Origin: Stratiolaelaps scimitus
Taxonomy: Eukaryota; Arthropoda; Arachnida; Mesostigmata; Laelapidae
Direction of reading: 5' to 3'
Length of the DNA: 64,000 bases
Assembly: GCA_019614645.1 (NCBI GenBank)
Contig: JABWDB010000010.1
Location: 10,000,001-10,064,000 of the forward strand
Position numbers and translations under genes: made by a program. The notes under the pieces are model-generated. The model was not told where the DNA came from, made no database searches, and saw nothing but the letters and a program-made list of their open reading frames with translations. Of the stretch, positions 39,120-49,669 are shown in pieces. How positions within the stretch are numbered: the stretch's first letter is position 1; each line of letters opens with the position of its first letter.

Positions 39120-39530
39120 TTATTTTTGAGCCAACGACGACCATTGGGTTATGTTGTGTGCAATGCCCGATGCACAAATATTAGTAACGAGGTAACGAGA
39201 ACCACGGCGATACGTAAATGTGGCGTGTGAATCGGTACCCTGACATTTATTCCATTCTAAAGGTGAATGGGACAAATAAGAACCATAATTTGGGTTTCCA
39301 TATAGGCGAGACTTGTTAAGGCAAATAGAGTGGTTTGTACAATGGCCAATATTGACCAAGTTCCGCAGAAGATGTTTTTGTTTGGTTTCTTTTAAATTCA
39401 TAATACGTTCCATTGTATGCCTAAAATATGAACATTGAACATAAAAAATATAATTACGTGTAGCATAGACGGGACTGTACCTGGTACAGATGACGTTTTG
39501 TTGCAGAAACTCTGCCGTCCATGACAGCAC
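39120..39530 (-). CDS. Unassigned Cys-containing open frame
   Basis: A 136-codon open frame, long for this AT-rich DNA, ends at a TAA at 39120. The translation has eight cysteines (for example HCTNHSICLN and WNKCQG), many aromatic residues and possible N-glycosylation sites (NHS, NIT). A second open stretch at about 39960-40095 (-), with TEWIPQCRVHQTW and good splice-like borders (AACAG|, ACC|GTATGT), could be an upstream exon. I could not join the two in matching phase. I do not recognise a family. It may be part of a multi-exon secreted-protein gene or simply a chance frame. Confidence 0.2.
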   Translation of the reverse strand: MLSWTAEFLQQNVICTRYSPVYATRNYIFYVQCSYFRHTMERIMNLKETKQKHLLRNLVNIGHCTNHSICLNKSRLYGNPNYGSYLSHSPLEWNKCQGTDSHATFTYRRGSRYLVTNICASGIAHNITQWSSLAQK

Positions 39531-41389
39531 GGTAAGCGACGTTTCTTGTTATTACTGCTAGGAATATATTTAGGTTGTGCCAATGTTGGCTATACGACCG
39601 CGTACTCATGACTTGTTGCTAACGGCTATGCTACACAAAGTGCGAAAAGTGTACGAAGAGACAGTGTTCAATTAATACTGTCTTATAGAAATCAATGGTG
39701 CACGGGAAAGAGGGGAAGGTACCTTTTTTCGAATTCAATGGTTTAGGACCACAAAGCCTATTCGTCATTCATTTCGTTGTGATGTCTTTCAAAAAAAATT
39801 TATTATCGAACATACGAATTAGTTCTACAACTTTCCAACCTTGTTATCAATTTGACACATTCCACTAGTCTAGTTCTTGATCAGAATCGTATTTTTGTTT
39901 TAAAAGTAATGTTGTCTATATTATTAGAAGGGAGAGACATACGGTAGTGTACGTTCGAAACGACGTGACTGACCACGTAGTTTCATAGAGAACGAAGTAA
40001 AACGGTAGTTCCAATTGATTGGGATCGCGGGTTGAACACACAGGATTGATCCACGTTTGATGCACACGGCATTGTGGGATCCATTCTGTTATATCCAATA
40101 GTCTGTTACAAAAAAGACATCTATCTAGTTCTCAAAGTAGCTTCTGACACTAGCCACAGAAACCACATTAATACAAAATACATCAAATGCCAGCCAAACT
40201 GCAGTTGTCTAATTGTTCGATTTTCGTATGACTCTGGAGAAGTAAACATTACATTAGCAGATCTAGCTCTCCAATGTCCTAAAGAATGACCCTCGTGGTC
40301 GACTATATTACGGGCTGCAAATCTAAATTTTTCTAGTGTCCAAATCAGCACACAAGTGAAAGATTCGCATGGGTTCTCTGGGGTTGGAACTGCGGACCCT
40401 ACGGGTCTATAGTACTATGGGTTTCAGTCCCCGGCGTTGCCCCATGCTCTCCCGTTGGGCTTCAACACCTTACAAGGACGCTATAGTATAGTCGCTAATC
40501 GAAATAGTTCATTACAGCATAAAATTGTCACCAGAAACCTCAATGCCAACCACATTGAACGTGTACGCGTAGCGCTTATATAGCGCTCGATTGTTTACCT
40601 AAAAGTCTGCATTGCTTCTCTAGATTAAACTTGAATTACCACCGTCACATATGTTGAACTAACGGTGATCGGTTAAAACTGTAATTATAATACGTGTTTT
40701 ACGCTATTCAATCAACAAGTGAAAACATTTGTGTACTTTTAGGATACGTTAGTTTCGCTGCACCATCACACCTGATTCGAATCATCCCTCTGTAGGTTTA
40801 AGTGGGTTAGTTGGGTTCTTAATCTAAGACTAAAGACAATCAAAGATTCACATGTCTCCGTCAGGGGGATATCTACCGACGTACTCACTTGTTCTGTCCC
40901 CTCTGAACGATGTCGCGAGTTGCAGACAGCTGATCATGTAGCTCATCACCAGCGCTGCCGATGCGCTGACTGCTCACCACACCACAGTGCATCCTGAGAT
41001 ATGACCAACCACTCAGGCTACACAAGCCTTTCCAGATCTTCTTTTAGTTCGAACCGAACGTCTCTTGAGTGCACTGCCAGCCACCTTCCACAGATACACG
41101 ACCTGCTACTCACACTGTAACCATGGGTGGTGTGCGGTCTCTTTCCCACCCTCTCGGTTATTTGCAGCCCTCTCCTCTATCGACCCTTTCCACAACGACA
41201 TGCTGCATTGTCCAGGTTACGTGGGCAGGCGTGATACATGGCATGGTTAATTTGTACGAGCAATTGCGACCTTGTGGTAAGGTTATAATATATAATAACT
41301 ACTGTGCTTCTTTTATTTATCTTAGAGTGATGGAGCTAGCGTACTGAGAAAATAATTGCATTGTAAGCACTTGTTTAGGGAAACAATTA

Positions 41390-42110
41390 CTGGGCGGGCA
41401 CGGACCCCTCACTGCGAACTTCTTCGAAGGAGCCTACCATAGGCTGATCCGCGCCACCGGAGACAAGCGCGCAGGATCCTTCCTTCTGCAAGGCCTGTCC
41501 CTCTCTGTGCAGAGGCAATTACTCCCTTCTTTTATAAAAAGCCTTAAATATATTGTAATAACTTGTGTGGCTACATCAACTGCAGTATTGGCCTCCCTGT
41601 ATACCGTTCTATTTATGATTAGCAAGGAAAACGGCTATTATTATTGGTTTGCTACTCACGGTGAACTAGAAGAAGCAAGTGGAAGAATTATCGACTTGCT
41701 CAGAGGTTGCAATATGTCAGATGAATGCGATCTACTGAACTTAATCAATGATCAAGTTATGGATTTTTTGTCTTCTTAGTTAAACATTCAGCTTTCCCCG
41801 ATAGTACAAAAACAAGCATCGCTTCCTATTGGGATGGGTGGACTTGGTTTGTCAGCAGCCGTTTCTCTAGGTGGACCCAGTGTCATCGCTTCTATCTATT
41901 CGATTTGTGATCTGCTCAAGACACTAGTACCTGAAGATACTTGGAAGCACCCTGTACCAACCATAGATGAACTTAATGCGAAACTTAACCTAATTAACAA
42001 GATACCGTTAGAAGATCTGCGGATTCAACGTAAATGGATGCAAATTTATCATGAATCAGTTGAACAGTCTTTCCTTGAGAGAAAGGTTAACATCCGCTAC
42101 AGGTGAACCA
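41390..42110 (+). pseudogene. Reverse transcriptase C-terminal remnant with in-frame TAG
   Basis: One frame runs from about 41380 to 42104. It contains KQLLGGHG, GDKRAGSFLLQGLSLSVQR and LPIGMGGLGLSAAVSLGGPS. The latter two resemble blocks found after the catalytic core in a group of animal retroelement reverse transcriptases (DPRxxxFLxQRLSLAVQR and LPxxxGGLGLRSAxxLAxxAF). The frame is continuous except for a single TAG at 41777-41779. The YADD block is not present. No protein family other than a retroelement is implied. Confidence 0.5.
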
Positions 42111-43712
42111 CATGCAACCGCATTTTTAATACAAACATTTTCCTTAGATATCCAAAGGGGCGACGCAATCTCTATTTTGGACACGCTTAAGGATTCAGGA
42201 GGTGAGGCCTCCATGTTATAGATATTCTATTAAGAATATATAGAGGAAGGTGTTCTTAGATGTATTTCACGTTGAGCAAATATAATTGTCGCTCAAGGCG
42301 TAGATTGTAGTGGCAGCAGCGAAGAAATTGCAGCAGAATATTACCGAAACGAGGTGAAAGGCTCCCAAGCATGGATAATTGAGTTATGTGAATGTAATAC
42401 AACGCAACAAGTTGCAACAACGCAAGTGCTATTGGGTAATTGAAACGAGTGAAGGATCTGCCTCTGAGTGCACTAGTCGGGTGTAATACGAATTAAATTG
42501 ATCCCTGATGAAAACAGGGTAATGTATAAGTGTGGCAAGGTAACGTGATTTCTGGAAAATTCGTGTGGGAAAACTGTAATTGCGCAACTGAATTAAATCT
42601 TCAAGGTTTTAGAGTAACGCGATTACAGCAAGCGAACAGGGTCGCATTCAAGCTATTGTTTGGGTTAGGTATCTAACACGAGTGAGCCACATCAGTTAAT
42701 TAACCAACAGCAAAATGTGTGCCTTGCACAAAACCCGCGTATGGGGACTGAAAAATTGCAGTTAGGTTTATTAGTTATTGATTATATTGTAGATTTTGCA
42801 GTTGGGGTTACTTACACCTTGAGATAACAGGACAGAAGAATCAAGTAAAAGACTAATTGTAATTTGGAGAACATTTCAGTGTGGTGCAGAATAACTGCAA
42901 CAGCGTAGCGAGATGAATCCAGTGGATCCAGATTTATAGGTTTATATGTATAACTGTAGGTCTATAATTTACACTATGTTAGATTTCATCGAATTTAAGC
43001 CACGTACAATATAAGTATGCAATGATATACGACTGCCTCCGCCCTGATCAAAATGTCCCACCCCGTGGTTCCCTGTTGTGGATCCCAGCCTGTCCACGAT
43101 CCATTTCTGAAGCACAGTTGGCCCAAACACGATTTGAACCGATGTTATATTTAAAATTAGTTTTTGCGATCAGCGAATGGACATATCCGACAGCTCATTT
43201 TCAATTTGATTTGAGAGTAAATTCAACCTAATGCACCCAATGAGCAAAGATGAAGGATTGCTTGCGTTCCGCATAATTGCAGATGGATGAATGCATTACG
43301 CGCTAGATCGCGCGTCCCTGGTATGGGAAACCGATGGGTTTTTGTGGATGTCTAAGGTGCAGACGTCGGAATGGCCCCGGGGAAAATAGAATAGATCTTC
43401 TTAACAGTCACCGATCCAGGTGGAAGTTCTAAACTGCGGTGAGTCAATTCATGCCCGCATCCGTTTCGTAGTCATATTTTTTAATCTGCACCGCTGTGTA
43501 GCATTGCTTCAAGGACCTATCATGATGTTCGTCATGCTGGACTGCCGATAGCCCACCTGTACCTACCTAATCACGGGCACAGCGCACACACATGTGTCCA
43601 TCAAGAAAGTTTTTTGTGCCTGTACTACCTTGGCTGATATGTTTCATGTGATTTCACATTAAAATGTTAAGATACCAAACTTCGAACCGATATGCTTTCC
43701 TACTTATTTTAG

Positions 43713-46582
43713 ATGGGTGATTATTACGACTACAGGGCCCGCGCCAGAGGCCCATTGAAGCAACCGTCTTCTAATGCCAATGGTAATTCTAAGGTATCTA
43801 TAATCGATTCTTCAATTCACAGTTCTCTGTCCATGGCCCCTCACCTCACGTTACACTCATGAATAATGAGTACTTCTATTTAAATATTGTCAACACATTA
43901 GACAGTTAATTGCTGAGCCACCTCATAAGGGGACTTTATCAGCGTTTCCACAATATTATGGTACTGCTGTGAATAATTTGGTTGGATCGAGTTTTGCTTA
44001 ACTCGTTTCTTAGATGGTAATTATGTCTTGTGTTGTGAAATTTGTCAGGATGAAACAGAAAGTGAAGAATCTATTCACCAAGCCCCGCGAAGGGATGCAC
44101 GTATCCCCGATATATCAGGCGATATTCCGTGTAGAGCATGCGTCGACTTTCGAAGCTGGACAAAGGCGAGTTTTATATGGAACCTTATCGATCGCTTATG
44201 GGTATTTCTGTAGTCTGTTTTAGCAGAACAGGTAAGGTAAGGCTTTATTGATTTATTAAAGGAACTGCATAGAATACTTAAGTTCTCTTATATGTCACGC
44301 AACGGGATTCGAACCTGCGGCCTCTGGCTTTTTACAGCCAGGGTTACATAATTGCCGCACGACGAAGCCGTAATGTCAAGGATTATACACCACATAGTCT
44401 GCATGACATCTGCGAATCGGTCCGTCCTTTTTCCAGCAGATTTGCCCATAGAATTAATAGCACTATTACAGGATGGTGATTACCCTACTGGTTTTCATTT
44501 GTTCTATTGCGTTCCACCTCGGTGCAGATGTATTGATTCTGAACTATGCTGTTGCATTGCACTACTATTCAGATGTACTGGTTGTTAATCGTATTTTTAA
44601 AAATTTATAGACTGGCGACATATACAAAAGTGGTGATTCAGCACAGCCGAGAACAGTGAGTAATTGTCCTCTGGATCGCTCCGAATTGGGCAGGTACACA
44701 TGGAACTTCTTACATACAATGGCGGCCTATTATCCCCAACAACCTTCGAAGGTGATTACGTCGCTAATATAGGTGAAGTCTAACAGTTGAATAATATACT
44801 GATAGATAGAGCCTTAAAGATCCACATACGATATGCAAAATGTTCAAACGCGCTGTGAATGCTGGTTCTTGTAAAATTTATTTAGACGACGGCCAAGGAG
44901 AGTGAATACTATTTCATTTTTAAAAGTAAACTAACTCTATGGTTTATTTTACACTTTATTCTAATGTGGTTAACTAAACAGAATTAGCCCCACATAATTT
45001 TACTCAATGTTTCAATATAAGATGCGCCACATATTACACAATAGCGGACTCATTAAAAAATGTTTCTTTTCAATCAAAAATACAACATAAAAACCTCCCC
45101 TGTTCGTCTTGAATTCTAGGACGAACAAGAACAGGTGCTGGCCTTCTTCAAAAGCTTTGGTCGCTTTTATCCTTGCGATCATTGCGCCGAAGACTTTCGG
45201 CAGGAAATGCGTAAATCGCCGCCAAGGGTAATTTATATAATTGTTTTGCAGATTTGCCTAACACTTATATGAAAATCGCTATGTTAAATATTCGGGTTCC
45301 AGATACATTTTCTAGGCACGCTTAATCGTCATTGGTAGGGTCGGTGAGTATGAGCTAGAACCATTAATATTCCAAAAACCACAGTCTATTTAAACTGATA
45401 GTCTTGTAGTGAGCGTCTACGACTGTCTTGGGAGGAGGGACATGTTATTTGGGTCCAAATTCTGCCAGACTCTGAGAAATTTTTGTATTCGTTTATTATC
45501 TTTCTTTATCCTCTGTGGACTCTTGTTGCCAGGCACGACAAGTTGAGAAGCTAGCAAAGGTGGACCCGACAGGTCCTCATAGTAATCCCTAAAGGTTAAG
45601 TGCTGACCCTTGTCAAATAGGGGGACAGCTGAAAGTCAGCTCAAAAAAATATTTGTTTACATTGGTATTAACGGGGGACATATTATGCGTGCTGAGAGGG
45701 GGAGTTTCAAGAGAGTGTTAAACATGTTATTGAGTTCAGGATGCCTTGCACCTCCGAATCAGGTCATAGCATGCCTGTTAGTTCTACCACTCTCTTTCCA
45801 GGCAGAGTTGGTTCCTATTCGGAGGAAGTTTGGTCCATGGCCCTCATTTTCAATTGGTGTTCGCCAAATACTACTTAATTAGAAATACCACTTAAATTTA
45901 GGAGCTAGTATCGAGATTAATTCAGAATTCTTGAGTGAATTTAGTAAGTAACAATCCTGCTTATTGTGTATGTGATTCCTAATAGTACCTACTACGACTT
46001 ACAGAGGTTAACTGACTTGGAAATGATACGCAATCAGAAATATGAATCGTATTTGCCCGTCACATTGTGTAGATTTGCAAACAATCGAAGTTTTTTAGCG
46101 AATTGCCGATAATAATTTTTTGGTCTTTCAGACTGAATTATGCTCATCCAAGTACAAAAAGTAAACATTTTGAAGACCTTTTACTGCATTATTTTTACCC
46201 TAATTCTGTAGTGCTAGGAAGGTGGAGTTATTTATACCTAGTCCACACAACCAAAATACTCGGATGAAACTTTAACGAATTTGACCTAAGTGTATATTTA
46301 GTCCACTAACAATTAACATTTACTTATATAGGTTACTTAAGATAGTCTACTTGTTTGAAATATTGTCATAGCGTATGTCAAAGCAGTTCTAATGAAGTAG
46401 TCAAAGTGTTTAGGTCATAAAATTTATTTATCGTTTTACAGGCGGCCTCACGGTTGGAGCTCTCGACATGGCTATGCGAACAACACAATCTTGTTAATAA
46501 GAAATTGGGAAAGAATGAATTCGATTGTAGGAAGGTCTTGGACCGGTGGCTCACTGGACCAGCTGATGGAAGTTGTTCATAG
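43713..46582 (+). CDS. GFER: FAD-linked sulfhydryl oxidase ALR/Erv1
   Basis: Oxidises Mia40 in the mitochondrial intermembrane space and passes electrons to cytochrome c or O2. Exons: 43713-43793, 44049-44165, 44611-44751, 45120-45227, 46442-46582; all junctions are phase 0, 195 aa. The shuttle pair is C55/C58 in [10 protein letters not shown]. The FAD domain starts with [24 protein letters not shown], followed by the active-site C132-x2-C135 in [11 protein letters not shown]. Then come [10 protein letters not shown] and the structural pair C161/C178 with 16 residues between, as in the family. The C-terminal DGSC is also typical (rat/human end DGSCD). Exon 2 ends AAG|GCGAGT, an apparent GC-AG intron. 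The ATG sits directly after TTTTAG, so a 5' UTR intron is likely, and no clear targeting peptide is visible. Confidence 0.93.
44231..44370 (-). mobile_element. tRNA-derived SINE in GFER intron 2
   Basis: This is the antisense full-length partner of the 26482-26621 copy. On the minus strand it has GCCAGAGGCCGCAGGTTCGAATCCCG (B box inside), then GACATATAAGAGAACTTAAG, and ends in AATAAATCAATAAAGCCTTACCTTACC. It lies 65 bases after the GC donor of GFER intron 2, and its AATAAA words are on the antisense strand of the gene. Confidence 0.75.
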
Positions 46583-46592
46583 AACATGTATA

Positions 46593-46598
46593 AATAAA
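46593..46598 (+). terminator. GFER poly(A) signal AATAAA
   Basis: A canonical AATAAA lies only 10 bases after the GFER stop codon, implying a very short 3' UTR. It is on the sense strand and is the first such hexamer after the stop. Confidence 0.5.
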
Positions 46599-47072
46599 AA
46601 ATGTATTATAGATTTGATGCTATTCTTCATGCTGTGAGGTAGCTCCTCTTACATTTTTTTCCAACGTCTTTGAAGCGATGGAGATCACTTTGGGAAGTCA
46701 GTGATCAGACCAAACCGGGAACTTTACGTTGTGAGTCCAAAGCCTTATTTCGGTAAATAATTGTGGCCTCTTTTTAATCTTGAGAGATGGTGCACCAGGG
46801 GGTGGTAATATACATCGTAATAAAATAACCCGCTAATTCTTAAGCTAATAATTAGAGCGAACATCTAATGTTAATTTAACCGAAGTAGTGGCTTTCAACA
46901 ATCAGTATTTTGTGATCACATAACAGAAAGCAACCTCAAAATGTATTGTGGTTTATCGAAGTACGAATGCATGTCTCCTGTGCTTTCGTCAGACAAAAAC
47001 ATAGGTTTCGAGCCCATGTTCCTATCGGCACTTCTACACTGAATACATCAATATGTGATTTTGTTTTTCTTC

Positions 47073-47077
<5 letters not shown>

Positions 47078-47122
<45 letters not shown>
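47078..47122. repeat. (TA)n microsatellite
   Basis: About 22 uninterrupted TA units. Other shorter TA runs occur at about 18727-18746, 62706-62735 and 63380-63401. Confidence 0.9.
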
Positions 47123-47124
<2 letters not shown>

Positions 47125-47644
47125 CACATTTTTGGGTCCAAGTAAAGTGAGAACTAATACAATGCCTGCGATGTCCCCAAATTATTTGAGAACATCAGAT
47201 GTTTATTCATTATTAATCGAACAATATATAGAAATGAATAGAAGTTCATTTATTTACATAAACGCCTGATTTGCTTAAATATTCCGTCGACGGAAGATCG
47301 TAACAATTGGTGGTAGATCTATAGCAGTTTCCTTGAAATAAGCATGCTCCACTTTAAGCGTCTCAGAAATTTATTTTGGACACACTCAATCAAATTTGAA
47401 AACTTTTTATGATGAAACTCCCGTAACGGAGCACAGTTGGTTTTGATAAGACGATCGCTTTGTACAACCAAGGATACACATTAGGATCTTTAAAAATAAA
47501 ATGACGAAAGAACATGTGTACAAGAGTGTTACCAGACTTAGCTGAGTGCGCAATGTGGTGACTAAAATAAAGTACGGTGCTAAATTCACCGAAGGTCACG
47601 TGAGTACTCTACGAGGAAACAGTTCTGTTGGCAGTCCGACATAC

Positions 47645-47890
47645 CTATGTGTTGATAACGAGGAGATCATAAGGGTTGAAGGTATTTACAGGAGAATCAA
47701 TTTTCAAATCATCAGTATACTCCATGTATTTTATACCGGAAGATAAATAACGATTTATGTACCAAACAAATATTACATGCAATACAGGAAAGGAAACCAC
47801 TTTGAGGGAACCCAGAACGTAAGACTGTAAGCATCTTAGCGTATTCACATGAATCCCCAAAGCAGTCATTTTCTTTATCCAGAGGTAATG
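47645..47890 (-). pseudogene. LINE reverse transcriptase remnant
   Basis: The minus strand encodes MTALGIHVNTLRCLQSYVLG, then a corrupted SGVPQGS block, then IKYMEYTDDLKIDSP. These match in order the L-x2-GI-x2-N-x2-RWL-x-SYL block, PQGS and YADD motifs of CR1/Jockey-type reverse transcriptases. The alanine of YADD is threonine. Coding similarity lasts only about 75 codons, so it is a dead fragment. Confidence 0.6.
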
Positions 47891-49669
47891 AACGATTCTG
47901 CAAAAGGCACTTCTTTCACCAAAATATATACTAAAGTGGAAATCATTTTTAAAATTTGGCCCAGTCCTCCGTCAGCTTCGGTACTTTGTGCGAGTTGGTC
48001 GGGAAGATTATTCATGACTAAGTGGGAATACTAAATGGAAACAACTATCTTCTGAAGAATGGTGCAAACATCAGCGCACCGTGAAACTAAACAGCAATTG
48101 GCAACGTCAGTTTTAGCACCTTTCTTGCACACTGCCGTGAAGATGGATTGACGAAAGTATATGGTCACATCAGTTTCATTGCAAGAACGCTCGAACAGAG
48201 GTTTAGGGGTTTCGTAAGATATAGGCTAATATTTTTTTAGATATGTGGAAGGAATGTCCGACGGAGCCGTAATTAAATTCGGGGATTTTATCGTTATGTG
48301 TAAAAGTCCGTGAAAACGGAGTTACGATAACGCTTCAAGGCTCTGTACGTAAGAACTAGCTATACGTTAAATTAAACCAAAATAGTGGATGTACTTTCAC
48401 ATGGGCACTGGTCTTACAGGAACTCAAAGAAACCCGGTAGATATGGCCATTGGTCACATTAGCGGCTGAGACACATTGGCGTGCACAGAGCACCCAATAA
48501 AGTTTTTCATTAAATAAAAAGGGAGAGTTCCTGATAAAAAAACCAATCAAATATTAATATAAACTGGAGTATTATTGGGTGTTATTAAGGGCTTCACAAC
48601 AAAATGTGCACTTGTTGGCACGCCAGCCTAGTTAGGAAAATTCAATGCTGGCGCCATATTGGACTGGACATGCCACTATCGAAGTCGATGGTGGTTGTCG
48701 GCCGCCAGCAGAAGAGCGTAACACGAGAATGTTTACCTCCTCATGAGAAAAACAGTAGCGGTTGAGGTACACACAACAACTGGACTCTAGCCGATCCATC
48801 GATCGATACTTGAGGAGTGCAGTGTAGTAGGCAAATCTCATCTATTAATAGCAATCGTCCACCTACGTCACACATAACTTAAGTCGATTTAAATGTTAGC
48901 AATAGTCTCTAGTAGGAGCTTACCGGAGCTCTAGCAGTGACCATTTCGTGAACAGAAGAGCCATCGGTGTACTTCAAGAAGGTTTACTCGTCGTTATTCA
49001 CGTGACTAGTTGATTTGAATTAATTGTGCTACAAATAAGCTGAAGGTTGTTATTGATAGTCGCCGCTTGATTAAGTTTTTGTGTGGTGAGGTTGGTAAAG
49101 TGCAGAATATCAGTTGGAGTTGTTGGTTGAATAATAGGAAGCGTACAATAAACAACAATTAGCACAACATAGGTGAGTCAAATCCACATGTATAAAGGTT
49201 AATTCAGAAATAAGGGTCGTGAATACCTCATTCTATGCTTCCCGCTAATATTGTTCTCCCGAAATATTTAAATTAGGAAATAGGGATTACTATTAAATTT
49301 CAGATGAGATCTAACAAAATGAAACCGGCATCATTAACAAAAAATATATTTCGAGTTATGTTGTCAATTTGCACAATCTCAAAAACCCTTCTCAAAGAAA
49401 ATAAGTAACAAACTCTACTTATTTTCTGTTTGTAAAACTATATACATACTTTCCTGGATAATCGCTATGAACCTCCGGAAATATGTTCTTATACAACCTT
49501 GTGGGCCGTCGAAGTACGGTGTCGACTTAACTACCAGTAGGGCCAATGCGCTCTTGTTTTAAGGACAAACTGTGACACAGCAACGCCTCGCTGATTATAT
49601 AATACAGTGCTGGTGCATTAAAAATACACATCTTTTTACATTTTAATTTGATCGCTTGGTTAGTTCGTC

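Larger units (their letters stand above)
35966..43712. other. Intergenic with LINE fragments and unassigned frames
   Basis: Between IPPK and GFER, which diverge, I see a GC-rich LINE fragment (37939-38640), a second decayed reverse transcriptase (41390-42110) and an unassigned open frame (39120-39530). The first 150 bases next to IPPK may hold more 5' coding sequence of that gene. The stretches 36150-37650 and 42150-43700 show nothing I can support. Confidence 0.45.
46583..49669. other. Intergenic between GFER and PGLS
   Basis: The GFER poly(A) signal AATAAA is at 46593-46598. A (TA)n microsatellite (47078-47122) and a reverse-transcriptase remnant (47645-47890) are listed separately. I see no exon elsewhere. 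The 300 bases before PGLS are AT-rich without a TATA box at a fitting distance. Confidence 0.5.

Noticed and set aside
40380..40460. tRNA-like sequence (GGTTTCAGTCCCCGG)
   Set aside because: The B-box match is poor, there is no A box at the right spacing and no cloverleaf.
45610..45882. 90-codon frame within GFER intron 4 as a nested gene
   Set aside because: No motif, no splice logic, and it lies entirely in an intron whose flanking exons join in phase.
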